Below are positions 36,517-45,099 of a stretch of DNA of 47,567 bases, one piece after another. The stretch's first letter is position 1. Each line of letters starts with the position of its first letter. The translations under genes and the position numbers were made by a program. The notes under the pieces were generated by a model. It searched no databases. It was not told where the DNA came from and saw nothing but the letters and a program-made list of their open reading frames with translations. Location of the stretch: positions 1-47,567 of the forward strand of contig DASXOZ010000064.1 in assembly GCA_036493895.1 (NCBI GenBank), written 5' to 3'. Source of the stretch: Candidatus Binatia bacterium (GTDB lineage: Bacteria; Desulfobacterota; Binatia; UBA1149; CAITLU01).

Positions 36517-36522
36517 TATACA
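36517..36522 (+). promoter_or_regulatory. Candidate -10 box for leaderless MFS gene
   Basis: TATACA followed by 6 nt and the ATG at 36529, the same arrangement as TATACC-N6-ATG before miaB. The transcription start would be the A of the start codon. No Shine-Dalgarno is present and no clear -35 element is visible. Confidence 0.4.
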
Positions 36523-36528
36523 GTCGCG

Positions 36529-37773
36529 ATGCCGCTCGGCGTCCCGTCGTCACTTCGCCACCGCCGTTTCCTGCTGCTGTGGTTCGGGCTCGTCGTTTCG
36601 ATGGCCGGATCGCAGATGCAGCTTGCGGCGATCCACTGGCACATCCGCTCGATGAGCGATGCTCCCAACCCGATGGAGCTCGGCGGCATCGGGCTCGCGC
36701 GCATCCTTCCGGTCATCCTGTTTTCCTTCGTTGGAGGCCCCGTCGCCGACACCTGGGACCGGCGCCGCATCCTGCTCGTCACGCAGACGATCATGACAGG
36801 CGTGGCCGCAATGCTCGCGTACCTGACGTTCACGCAGCGTGTCGATCTCGGCTGGATCTACATCCTGACGGCGGTGCAGGCCGCGGCGCTCGCGTTCGAT
36901 CTTCCGGCTCGCCAGGCGGTGATTCCCAATCTCGTGCCGGTGGTCGACCTGCCGAACGCCTTCAGCATGTCGTCGATCGCGTTCAACGTCGGCGCGATTG
37001 CCGGCCCCGCGGCCGGCGGGATCGTGATCGCACGCTTCGGCCTCGCGTACGCATACCTCTTCAACGCGTTGTCGTTTCTCGCGGTCATCGCTGCCCTCGT
37101 CGTCATCGGGCCGATCGAGCAGGACCGGAAAACGTCGCCCGGGATCAGCCTGCGCGCCGCGACCGACGGGGCGCGCTTCATTCTTTCGAGGCCGGTAATC
37201 CTGTCGAGCATGCTGCTGGATTTCTTCGCGACGTTCTTCGCGTCGGCCAACACGATGATGCCGATCGTCGCGCGCGACATCCTGCACGTGGGAGAGGTCG
37301 GTTACGGCGTGCTGGTCTCCGCGCAGTCGGTGGGATCGGTGCTGGCGGCGGCGTTCGTTTCGCAGATGAGCGGGATCCGCCGCCAGGGCCGCACCATCGT
37401 TGCGGCGGTCGTGGTGTTCGGCATCGCCACGGTCGCCTTCGGCCTCACCTCGAGCTTCGTGTTCGCCGTCGCCGCGCTGGCCTTGATGGGCGCGGCCGAT
37501 GCGATCAGCACGATCATTCGCAACACGATTCGCCAGCTCCAGACGCCTGACAGCATGCGCGGGCGCATGAGCAGCATCAGCCAGATTTTCTTCCAGGGCG
37601 GCCCCCAGCTCGGCGAGGTCGAGGCAGGCGTGGTCGCAAGCCTGTTCGGCGTGCCGTTCGCGATCGTCTCCGGCGGCATCGGCACCATCGTCGCGACGTT
37701 GTGGTTGGTCGCGCGCTGGCCCCAGCTTCGTCTCTACGAGGGCACGCTCCCCGGCGAGGACGTCGCGGCGTAG
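36529..37773 (+). CDS. MFS efflux transporter (EntS-like)
   Basis: 414 residues, about 12 membrane helices. LRHRRFLLLWFGLVVSMAGS begins helix 1; GGPVADTWDRRRILLVTQTI is the loop 2-3 motif of the major facilitator superfamily; DLPARQAVIPNLVPVVDLPN and GFIVIARFGLAYAY-like segments match the enterobactin-exporter/DUF894 branch. RNTIRQLQTPDSMRGRMSSI lies in the second half. Substrate unknown. The ATG at 36529 has no ribosome site but a TATACA box 6 nt before it. Confidence 0.9.
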   Translation: MPLGVPSSLRHRRFLLLWFGLVVSMAGSQMQLAAIHWHIRSMSDAPNPMELGGIGLARILPVILFSFVGGPVADTWDRRRILLVTQTIMTGVAAMLAYLTFTQRVDLGWIYILTAVQAAALAFDLPARQAVIPNLVPVVDLPNAFSMSSIAFNVGAIAGPAAGGIVIARFGLAYAYLFNALSFLAVIAALVVIGPIEQDRKTSPGISLRAATDGARFILSRPVILSSMLLDFFATFFASANTMMPIVARDILHVGEVGYGVLVSAQSVGSVLAAAFVSQMSGIRRQGRTIVAAVVVFGIATVAFGLTSSFVFAVAALALMGAADAISTIIRNTIRQLQTPDSMRGRMSSISQIFFQGGPQLGEVEAGVVASLFGVPFAIVSGGIGTIVATLWLVARWPQLRLYEGTLPGEDVAA

Positions 37774-37807
37774 CGACGCAGGCTGGCGGCCGGCGGCCGC
37801 TGGCCGC

Positions 37808-38611
37808 TCAGATCCCGAGCGCCGTCCTCAGCACCCTTTCGAACAGCGACTGCGGAAGCAGGCGCTTGGCCGGTACGACGATGGTCTGGCCGGTCATGCC
37901 GACGACGTGGCGCAGCGACGGGTTCGGGTCTTCCAGCAGTCCCGCAACTTTCTTTGCGACCATCTCGGGCCCCGGCGCCGCCGCTTCGTCCTTGTCCTGC
38001 GCCGTTTTCACCTTGTCGAACATCGCAGCGTAGGCGCTACCGGCATCCGCTCCCGAGGCCATCCGGCGGTTGGCCGGAAGATTCGTGCGGATGTCGCCGG
38101 GCTCGATCATCGCGACGCGGATCCCGAACGGCCTCAGCTCGTGCCTGAGGCTCTCGGTGAGTCCTTCGACGGCAAACTTGGACGCGCTGTAGAGGCCGCT
38201 GAACGGAAGCCCGAGGATCCCGGCCAGGGAGCTGATGTTGATGATGTGCCCACTGCCCTGGCGCCGCAGGATCGGCGTGACTTCGCGGCAGACGCGCAGC
38301 ACGCCGAAGAAGTTTGTTTCCATTTGCGCGCGGGCCTCGTCGATCGTGCTGTCCTCGATCGAGCCCATCAGTGCGTAGCCGGCGTTGTTGACGACGGCAT
38401 CGATACGGCCTTCGGCGGCGAGCACTTCGCCCACGCCGCGCCGCACCGAGTCGTCATCGGTGACGTCCATGACGACGCTGCGAAACGCACCTCCAGGTTC
38501 GATTCGCGACCTCTGGGCGCCGTAAACCTTGTGACCGAGCGATACGAGATGCCGTGCGCAGGCATCGCCGATTCCCGACGACGCCCCCGTGATCAGAACC
38601 GTCCTGCCCAC
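37808..38611 (-). CDS. Short-chain dehydrogenase/reductase
   Basis: 267 residues. Rossmann motif VLITGASSGIGDACARHLVS, DAVVNNAGYALMG, and the catalytic SSLAGILGLPFSGLYSASKF giving Ser, Tyr and Lys. It reduces or oxidises an unidentified hydroxyl/carbonyl. The GTG start at 38611 has AAGGAGGGG 4 nt upstream. Convergent with the MFS gene (34 nt between ends). Confidence 0.92.
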   Translation of the reverse strand: MGRTVLITGASSGIGDACARHLVSLGHKVYGAQRSRIEPGGAFRSVVMDVTDDDSVRRGVGEVLAAEGRIDAVVNNAGYALMGSIEDSTIDEARAQMETNFFGVLRVCREVTPILRRQGSGHIINISSLAGILGLPFSGLYSASKFAVEGLTESLRHELRPFGIRVAMIEPGDIRTNLPANRRMASGADAGSAYAAMFDKVKTAQDKDEAAAPGPEMVAKKVAGLLEDPNPSLRHVVGMTGQTIVVPAKRLLPQSLFERVLRTALGI

Positions 38612-38796
38612 GATCCCCTCCTTGGTGCGCAGACGGTCCCGGTCCTGCCGCGAGAACGTCCGGCCTCTCTTTTTCCCGTCGCCGGCGCGGCCGGCGATTC
38701 CCCGCTGCGCTCTTAGCACGTCGCGAGGCTCGCGTGGTACCGGTCCGCGCGGCGGGGAGGGCGCGCAGCGAAGATTGTGTGGACGCGGCGCGGCGA

Positions 38797-39240
38797 TCAG
38801 CGTCCGGCGACGCGCCGGATCGTGTTCCCGACGTCGTCGGCGACCAGCAGGGCGCCGCGCTTGTCGAAGGCCACGCCGACCGGACGGCCGTAGGCGATCC
38901 TGGCGTCGCCGCTGAGGAATCCGCTGAGGACGGGCACCGGATCGCGGGCCGGACGACCGTCGCGGAAGGCGACGAGAATCACGTCGTAGCCGCTCGGCGG
39001 GTCGCGGTTCCAGGAGCCGTGCCGGCCGACGAACATTCCCGGCGCGAAGCCCGGCGGCAGCGCGTTGTGATCCGACCATGCAAGCCCGAGCGACGCGGTG
39101 TGGGCGCCGAGGGCGTCATCGGGGACGACGGCCTGGGCGACGAGGTCGGCGCGCTGGGGCCTGACGCGATGGTCGATGTGCGCGCCGTAGTAGCTGTACG
39201 GAAATCCGTAGAAGGCGCGATTCTTCCGCAGCCGGGCGAT
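38797..39240 (-). pseudogene. 3' remnant of a PQQ-type sugar dehydrogenase
   Basis: About 147 codons match the end of soluble sorbosone/glucose dehydrogenases: [24 protein letters not shown] start, [60 protein letters not shown] and [10 protein letters not shown]. The first 250 or so residues, with most of the propeller, are gone; the frame has no start codon between an upstream TAG and an internal ATG at 39036, which would make only the last 79 residues. Upstream sequence is the end of the hydrolase gene. So the 5' part was deleted. The 185-nt gap to the SDR start holds only the hairpin at 38679-38697. Confidence 0.8.
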
Positions 39241-39280
39241 GCCGCACGCGCTCGTGCGGGTAGCGCCGGGCGTGGACGCT

Positions 39281-40471
39281 TCAGGGCCCCGTCGTGACTT
39301 CGAGCTCCTTGACGGCTACTCCATCGCTCCAGGTTCCCATGAAGCGCTGCTGCGGCGTGTTGCCGAGCGCGTACTCGCGGTTCTTTCCGAAGAACGCCGC
39401 GTCGGTAAGGGCGTCCAGCAATTTCCAGGTGCCGTAGAAGTCGAGCGCGTCCACGCCGCGCATCGGCGCGGCGCTTTGGCCTTCGCTGCTGCCTGAAGCT
39501 TCGCGACGCGCGGAGAGCCGCTGGCGGATCCGTTCACGCATTCGCTCGCGAAACGTGCCGGCCTGCGGCGCTGCGGAGTTTGCCGCTGCGCCTCCTGCGG
39601 GCGCGGCCGCGACCGGAGACGTCGCGCCTTCGGCAAAATCGGCGCCGGGTGCCACCGGCGCATAGTGCGTCGCATCGAGCGGCGGCGATCCGTGGTCGTC
39701 CGATCGCATCCGCACCATGTTGCGGTTTTCCGGCGGGATCGAGGTCGCGCCGTGAAAGATCTTTTTCGCATCGATGTCGCGCGCAAGCGTGTCGGCGTCG
39801 CCGGCAATCGTCACGAGCAGCGTGTCCTTGGGGATTCGGCCGAGGTCTTCCAGGTGCACCGCGATACTGCCGGATTCTGCCCAGGTTTTTCCCGGCTCGG
39901 CAGCAAGCACCGCGCGCGGCGCCGGAAGTCCGGACGACGAGGCAAGCGCGGCAAGATTGGCGGCGAGTACGCCTCCCATCGAATGTCCGGCCAGCGCGAA
40001 TTTGCCGAGGTCGGGGCGCACGTGCGACGGCTCGCTGCCGAGGCGCGCGAGCGCATCCTTGACCGCGGCCAGCGCATTGGGCGTGAAATCCCTGACCGGA
40101 GTCCTCAGCGAATCCTGGTAGCGCGGGTAGATGACGATATTGCCGCGGCGAACGAGGTGGTCGATCCAGGAACCGTAGGCTCGCGGATCCATCGCGCTCC
40201 AGCCGTGAAGGAAGACGACAACGGGTGCCTGCTCCGGCGCGGGATCGGCAGGCTCGAAGATCGAGTATGCCTTCGCGCCGCTGCCGAACGTCGCGGAGAC
40301 GACTTTCGCGTGGGTCGCTTCACTGCCGCCGGGACCGGTTTTCGGCTGAGGCGGTGCGGTGGCGGCGACAGCGAGAATAGGGACGAGGCAGAGAGCGGTG
40401 GCCAGGACGAAGGGCGGCTTCCTTCCACGACTACTCGTCACGACTGCGTGGCCCCATGCCGAAAAACGCAA
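39281..40471 (-). CDS. Exported alpha/beta hydrolase
   Basis: 396 residues. Signal-like [20 protein letters not shown] near the N-terminus. Hydrolase features: [18 protein letters not shown] for the oxyanion region and [19 protein letters not shown] with the nucleophile Ser in GHSMG; a candidate catalytic Asp lies in [10 protein letters not shown] and a His in ATHYAP. A long, low-complexity Ala/Arg insert follows. Ester, lactone or lipid substrates are possible. The TTG at 40471 lies 3 nt after the DUF2182 stop; a GTG at 40441 is an alternative start. Confidence 0.8.
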   Translation of the reverse strand: MRFSAWGHAVVTSSRGRKPPFVLATALCLVPILAVAATAPPQPKTGPGGSEATHAKVVSATFGSGAKAYSIFEPADPAPEQAPVVVFLHGWSAMDPRAYGSWIDHLVRRGNIVIYPRYQDSLRTPVRDFTPNALAAVKDALARLGSEPSHVRPDLGKFALAGHSMGGVLAANLAALASSSGLPAPRAVLAAEPGKTWAESGSIAVHLEDLGRIPKDTLLVTIAGDADTLARDIDAKKIFHGATSIPPENRNMVRMRSDDHGSPPLDATHYAPVAPGADFAEGATSPVAAAPAGGAAANSAAPQAGTFRERMRERIRQRLSARREASGSSEGQSAAPMRGVDALDFYGTWKLLDALTDAAFFGKNREYALGNTPQQRFMGTWSDGVAVKELEVTTGP

Positions 40472-40474
40472 GCC

Positions 40475-41263
40475 TCAGGCGCCGACGAGCAGCCATACTC
40501 CAGCCGCCGCGAGCAGCGATCCGCCCGCACGACCGACGAGCACGCCGTGAGGAGCCGCTTTCTCGAGCAGGACGAGGCCCGTCAGAGCGCCGATGAGCGG
40601 AAGGCTCATCACGCCGCCGGCGAACAGCAGCAGCATCAGGGCCCAGCAGCATCCGATGCAGAAGAAGCCGTGCTCGACGCCCATGCGAAGCGCACCGCCG
40701 ATGCCGCGCCTCCAGTGGCGCGCGAGATAGTCGAGCGGGGAGCGGCAGTGGAGCAGGCACGTCTGTTTGGCCGGAGTCCACTGGTAGATGCCGGCGGCGA
40801 GCAGGATGACGGCGCTCAGCCACGGCGCCGCAGCCTGCATCATCGGGGAGAGCAGGCTGGTGCTGCTGAGCGCCCACTGCACGAGGGTTGCGGCTGCACT
40901 GAACGCCGTCCACGCAAGCAGGTAACCGGCCGCGAACGCATAGCTTCGCGCGACCGGCGCATCGGCGGTTGCGCTGCTGCGCACGATGCGTGCAAACGAC
41001 AGGATCGTCGGCGCGGCGCTCGGCAGCATCATGCCGACCATCATCGTCGCCCACATCAGGAAGATGAGGGCCGCGTAGCGCAGGTCCCAGCGCCCCTGCA
41101 TCATCCACGCCGCCGGCCCCTCCATGCGGCCGTACATGTCGAGTGCCGTCGGCACCATCCAGACCCAGGACGCACCGGCGGCAACCGCCAGCGACAGCAG
41201 GATCCACGCCCGTTCGCGGCGCAGTGCCGCTTCGAGCGCCGTCGTGCGCGCGACCGCGGTCAC
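40475..41263 (-). CDS. DUF2182 predicted metal-binding membrane protein
   Basis: 262 residues, about seven membrane helices. Family blocks: FLMWATMMVGMMLPSAAP, IYQWTPAKQTCLLHCRSPLD and GVEHGFFCIGCCWALMLLLF, whose Cys, His and Met residues are candidate metal ligands. The GTG start overlaps the stop of the DUF1326 gene (GTGA). No function is established for the family. Confidence 0.9.
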   Translation of the reverse strand: MTAVARTTALEAALRRERAWILLSLAVAAGASWVWMVPTALDMYGRMEGPAAWMMQGRWDLRYAALIFLMWATMMVGMMLPSAAPTILSFARIVRSSATADAPVARSYAFAAGYLLAWTAFSAAATLVQWALSSTSLLSPMMQAAAPWLSAVILLAAGIYQWTPAKQTCLLHCRSPLDYLARHWRRGIGGALRMGVEHGFFCIGCCWALMLLLFAGGVMSLPLIGALTGLVLLEKAAPHGVLVGRAGGSLLAAAGVWLLVGA

Positions 41264-41892
41264 TCGACGCGGCGGTGGGCGTCCCAGCCGACGCTGGCCA
41301 GGTGGGCGTGGGTTCCGGAATGTTTCATCGCGATGGGACCGCGGCTCGAGATCGCGCCGCTTGCATACTCGGCGCGACGGTATTCGAAGCCCTGGGGCAG
41401 CTCGACCAGCGCGCGGTGTTCGGCTCCGGTGATCGGGTTGCGGATCGGCTCGATGGTGACGTCGAGCAACTCGTCGACGCTCACGCGCGCATGTCGCGCA
41501 TCGACGTCGTGTTCGAACTCGAGCCGGCGCCAGACCGGTGGCTCGACGTGCGGCGTCATCGCAGCGAAGATCTGGAAGAAGGTTCCTTCGTCCGAGACGC
41601 TTCCCGATGCGATCGTCTCGATCGCGCGCCGCTGCTCTGCGTTCGCCGTCTCCTGGCCGAACACCTGGCGGTGGCCGTTGCCTTCATGGACGGGACCGGG
41701 CCACTTGAGGAGCTGTCCCCATTTCAGTCCGTCGAGCTTCACGTCGCCGAAGTGGCCGCTCGTGATGTGCATGACGAACACGGCCTCGCAGTTGCCGTGC
41801 GTCGGCAGCGCGTTGAACTGGCAAGGGCAACCGTACGCGCAGTTGCAACTGCTGATCTCGACTCCGCTGATTCGCCAATCCTTGGCCGCCAT
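41260..41892 (-). CDS. DUF1326 protein
   Basis: 210 residues. Starts MAAKDWRISGVEISSCNCAY, then GCPCQFNALPTHGNCEAVFV, the DUF1326 signature with five cysteines, and AAMTPHVEPPVWRRLEFEHD. A soluble protein probably binding a metal through the Cys cluster. The ATG has GGAGG 9 nt upstream. Translationally coupled to the DUF2182 membrane gene. Confidence 0.9.
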   Translation of the reverse strand: MAAKDWRISGVEISSCNCAYGCPCQFNALPTHGNCEAVFVMHITSGHFGDVKLDGLKWGQLLKWPGPVHEGNGHRQVFGQETANAEQRRAIETIASGSVSDEGTFFQIFAAMTPHVEPPVWRRLEFEHDVDARHARVSVDELLDVTIEPIRNPITGAEHRALVELPQGFEYRRAEYASGAISSRGPIAMKHSGTHAHLASVGWDAHRRVE

Positions 41893-42091
41893 GCGCAGGA
41901 CCTCCGTGCAAGCGGAGAGCGGCAGCTCTCCGCAAGGAAGCTGGGGGATGTGTCGCGACGCGGCGAGTCTTTCGCGACGTGAGCGGCGTCGCAAGGCGCG
42001 GCGCGGCCCGCCGTGCCGGCAAGCCGCTGCCGCGCTGCTTTTTTCAGCGACCGGGGAACGGGCCACCCCCGAGTGGGGAAAGCCACATCGT

Positions 42092-42703
42092 TCAGTGTGC
42101 CGGGTGGACGTCGACGGCCAGTGCCTGGCGCGCGACGATCTCGACGACGTCCCCGACCTTCACCTTTTCGAAGTTCGACCGATCCTGGACGTCGACGGTG
42201 AACGTCTTTCCTTTTGGTCCGAGCAGCACCGCGGTGCCGGCCTTCGGATCGAGCTTCTCGATCTTCGCGACGATGTGAATCTCCCTGGCGGCGGCGGCGC
42301 CCGGCTTCTCGCCGGCCTTGGCGTGGCCCTTGCCTTCGAGACCCGTCATCGACAGCACGGCTTTCTTCGACGGCAACACCTGGAATGCGACAGCCTCGTA
42401 GTAGGTGATCACGACGTGGTCGCCTTTCTTGACCTGCGGGAGGTTGCGCACTTCGTCGCCGACCTGCACGGTCTCGACCTCTCCGTCGGATGCCTTGAGC
42501 GTCAGGTTGCGGCTGGCGAGGTCCACCTTCTCGACGACCATTGTCGCGGTGATCGTCGCTTCGCGCACGCCGCCCTTGGCGGACGACGCCGTCGCAACCT
42601 CGGCAGTCGGAGCCGGCGGCGAAGCAGGCGAGCTGGCTGCGCACGCAGCGGTCATGGCCACGAGGCAGGAAAGGATCAGGCGAAGCATTCTCGGTGACGG
42701 CAT
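42092..42703 (-). CDS. Small lipoprotein with two OB-fold-like halves, unknown
   Basis: 203 residues. Lipobox MTAAC (Cys21). Two similar beta-rich halves: ITATMVVEKVDLASRNLTLK with VQVGDEVRNLPQVKKGDHVV, then IHIVAKIEKLDPKAGTAVLL with FTVDVQDRSNFEKVKVGDVV, as in DUF5666-type proteins. AAGGAGAA precedes the ATG at 42703. Role unknown, probably periplasmic. Confidence 0.75.
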   Translation of the reverse strand: MPSPRMLRLILSCLVAMTAACAASSPASPPAPTAEVATASSAKGGVREATITATMVVEKVDLASRNLTLKASDGEVETVQVGDEVRNLPQVKKGDHVVITYYEAVAFQVLPSKKAVLSMTGLEGKGHAKAGEKPGAAAAREIHIVAKIEKLDPKAGTAVLLGPKGKTFTVDVQDRSNFEKVKVGDVVEIVARQALAVDVHPAH

Positions 42704-42825
42704 CAATTGTTCTCCTTGTCGAGCGGTATGCATAGTCGGCGCGCCGGCCGTGCTGCACTGAGCGACAGGACAGGCTAGCAGACCTGCGGCGCGAGGCCAC
42801 GCAGGCCGTGCGCTCTTTCACACCG

Positions 42826-43179
42826 CTACGGCAGGATCTCCAGCACGAGCTCGGCGGGACGGCAAAGGCGCGCACCGCCAGAGGTGACGACGATGGGGCG
42901 ATTCATCAGGACAGGGTGCTGGACCATGAAATCGAGCAGCTCTTCGTCGCTCCATTTCGTGTCGGCCAGGCCAAGCTCCGCGTACGGCGTCCCCTTCTCA
43001 CGCAGCAGCGCGCGGACCCCGTTTCCCGTCGCGGCGACGATCTCGCGAAGCTTCTGCTTGCCCGGAGGGTGCTTCAGGTACTCGATGACAGTGGGCTCGA
43101 TGCCATGCTCGCGGATCAGCGCCAGGGTGCTGCGCGAAGTGCCGCAGGCCGGATTGTGGTAGATCGTGACGTCGCTCAT
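42826..43179 (-). CDS. arsC: Arsenate reductase, glutaredoxin-coupled ArsC
   Basis: 117 residues. Thioredoxin-like ArsC: IYHNPACGTSRSTLALIREH with catalytic Cys12, EYLKHPPGKQKLREIV, and MNRPIVVTSGGARLCRPAE with the conserved Arg residues. It reduces arsenate to arsenite using glutathione/glutaredoxin. No arsR, arsB or acr3 is nearby, so it stands alone. Confidence 0.93.
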   Translation of the reverse strand: MSDVTIYHNPACGTSRSTLALIREHGIEPTVIEYLKHPPGKQKLREIVAATGNGVRALLREKGTPYAELGLADTKWSDEELLDFMVQHPVLMNRPIVVTSGGARLCRPAELVLEILP

Positions 43180-43265
43180 GGCGCGTTCCCAGCAGTGGAG
43201 CGGCTCACGCGCAGAAGGTCGCAGACTTTCCGTGCGACGTCGAGCGCATCGGCAGCCGCAACCTT

Positions 43266-43817
43266 CTAAGGCAGCACATCATAGCGGATCTCGAGGATCT
43301 CGAGCTGCTCGGCGCCCTTCGGCGTGCGCAGCGTCACGACGTCGCCGACCGACTGGTTCATCAGCGCCCTTGCAACCGGCGAGATCCACGAGACGCGGCC
43401 GTTGGCGGGATCGAGCTCATCGATGCCGACGATGCTGATCGTACGCTCGCCGCCGTCGTCGCCGGCGACCGTGACGGTCGCGCCGAAGAATACGCGCTCG
43501 TGGCTGCGTCCCGTGTTGTCCACCACGCGTGCGCTGTCGATGCGCTTGGACAGGAAGCGGATGCGCCGGTCGATCTCGCGAAGGCGACGCTTGCCGTAGA
43601 TGTAGTCGCCGTTTTCGGAGCGGTCGCCGTTGCTGGCGGCCCACGCGATCGTCTCGACGAGCTTTGGCCTTTCACCGTCCCAGAGTCGCGACAGCTCGTC
43701 GTTGAGGCGCTTGTAGCCGGCCGGGGTGATGTAGTTCTGGAATCCCGCGATCGACGCGGTTTCCCGGTCGGGATCGTCCTCGTCCGAGTCGGATTCCTTG
43801 GTGAATGCTTTGCTCAT
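43266..43817 (-). CDS. greB: Transcription elongation factor GreB
   Basis: 183 residues. The coiled-coil domain has ITPAGYKRLNDELSRLWDGE and AASNGDRSENGDYIYGKRRL with the tip acidic residues, then the FKBP-like C-domain, VFFGATVTVAGDDG and VGDVVTLRTPKGAEQLEILE. GreB restarts backtracked RNA polymerase. The ATG at 43817 is chosen; an acidic leader of about 20 residues precedes the fold. Confidence 0.95.
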   Translation of the reverse strand: MSKAFTKESDSDEDDPDRETASIAGFQNYITPAGYKRLNDELSRLWDGERPKLVETIAWAASNGDRSENGDYIYGKRRLREIDRRIRFLSKRIDSARVVDNTGRSHERVFFGATVTVAGDDGGERTISIVGIDELDPANGRVSWISPVARALMNQSVGDVVTLRTPKGAEQLEILEIRYDVLP

Positions 43818-43943
43818 CGGGGGGTCGACCAGGCCTTCTTTCTCTATGACGCGGCAGCGGCGCCAGTTCCAGTGAAATACTCCAGCGGCATCGGCGTCCA
43901 ACGCTCGGAGCGCGTTCCCGACGCGCCTTCCGAGGAGGCCCTC

Positions 43944-44315
43944 ATGCGAGGCTGGTCGAGCAAAGGATTGTGGCAGACCGTCGTCCTCGGGGTCGTGGGC
44001 ATCATCGGTGCCGGAGCAGTCGTGGCAAGTGGCGAAGTGGCGGCCGCGATCCGTGATGGAAATCTTCGCGGCTCTTCTTCCTCAGTGGGATCGCCGGGCT
44101 CGCCGGTCGTGACGGCGCAAGTGGTGGTTCCGCCGACGCCTACTTCGTGCTCCTGCGGAGGCTTCATGTGCCAGGGACGCGAGTATCCCGCGTGCACGAT
44201 CCAGTGCTCGGCGCCCCAGCAGGCCAACTGCCAGTGCGGGTTCTGCGAAAGGACACTCGGTTCCACCAAGTCCACCCAGGTAGGCCCGGTCCAGAACACC
44301 TGCGAGTGCCGCTGA
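43944..44315 (+). CDS. Small membrane-anchored Cys-rich protein, unknown
   Basis: 123 residues. The N-terminus WQTVVLGVVGIIGAGAVVA is one membrane helix. A Ser/Pro-rich stalk is followed by a C-terminal domain of about 55 residues with ten cysteines in the order CxC, x4, C, x7, C, x3, C, x7, CxC, x2, C, x18, CxC. This looks like a disulphide-rich or metal-binding knot. GAGGAGG lies 5 nt before the ATG. No family recognised. Confidence 0.7.
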   Translation: MRGWSSKGLWQTVVLGVVGIIGAGAVVASGEVAAAIRDGNLRGSSSSVGSPGSPVVTAQVVVPPTPTSCSCGGFMCQGREYPACTIQCSAPQQANCQCGFCERTLGSTKSTQVGPVQNTCECR

Positions 44316-44987
44316 TCAGACTTTCGGCGTGAACTCCGCGAGGTCGTAAATCCCCAGCGCCTCCTCGATGTCGCCCACGTGTCCGACGATGGACTCGAAG
44401 CCGCCGCGACCGAACAGCTTTTCTTCCTGGTCCTCGAAGCGCTCGCCGAGCGCGTCGTACTGCCGGGACGAGAACACGCGGTGCATCGCCGGGAACAGCA
44501 CCGTATCCTCGCGCGCTTCGTGAGGTGCGTACATGCGCACGAACTGGCGCAGCGAGCGCGCCAGCGTCGGTCGGTCCGCGGCGGAGCCTTTTGCCAGCGT
44601 GCGGACGTCATCGGTGACGCGCCTGCCCGCTTCGTGCTGCCTGCGCAGCTCGGCGACGAGATCGGTGAGTATCCCGGCCTTTTCAAAGGCCGGGAACAGG
44701 AAGTTCTCTTCGAGCTTCTCGTGATAGTCCTCGACGAAGCGCCGCACCAGGTCGGCCGACTCGACGACTGCTCGAGCAGGGAATTCCTGTTTCGCGTCGA
44801 TGCGCCGCGCGACTTCATCGTAGATCAGCAGGATGCGTTTGAGCACTCCGTGCTCGCGCATCAGGTCTTCGGCGGGAGAGACCTTGTCGTTGCGCGCTTG
44901 CGCCGGCAGCGCGGCGGCCACCACGACAGCACCGGTCGAGCCGGCCAGGAGGAGGAATCGGCGTCGCGTCGAGAGAGGCATCGGCAT
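44316..44987 (-). CDS. Exported hemerythrin-like HHE protein
   Basis: 223 residues. A Tat-like signal, STRRRFLLLAGSTGAVVVAA, then a four-helix HHE fold with RREHGVLKRILLIYDEVARR-type first helix, VEDYHEKLEENFLFPAF, RQHEAGRRVTDDVR and YAPHEAREDTVLFPAMHR supplying His/Glu ligands for a di-iron site. Hemerythrin-like proteins bind oxygen, peroxide or NO; being exported, it probably scavenges in the periplasm. Start at the ATG at 44987; another ATG lies two codons later. Confidence 0.85.
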   Translation of the reverse strand: MPMPLSTRRRFLLLAGSTGAVVVAAALPAQARNDKVSPAEDLMREHGVLKRILLIYDEVARRIDAKQEFPARAVVESADLVRRFVEDYHEKLEENFLFPAFEKAGILTDLVAELRRQHEAGRRVTDDVRTLAKGSAADRPTLARSLRQFVRMYAPHEAREDTVLFPAMHRVFSSRQYDALGERFEDQEEKLFGRGGFESIVGHVGDIEEALGIYDLAEFTPKV

Positions 44988-45099
44988 GCCGGTGAGATTT
45001 CGTCCACTGCGTTTGGATTGCAAGGCCCGACACGCTGCGCGGCTCCGCCTGCGGGTGCGCGGACGCGACATCGCGCCCGACACGGGGGACCGGGCGCGT

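Noticed and set aside
38679..38697. Hairpin TCGCCGGC-GCG-GCCGGCGA as a terminator
   Set aside because: The T-rich stretch lies before it on the plus strand and as A-rich after it on the minus strand, so neither strand has the stem-then-T order.
39665..42697. 1010-codon plus-strand frame
   Set aside because: Antisense to the hydrolase, DUF2182, DUF1326 and lipoprotein genes, each supported by motifs.
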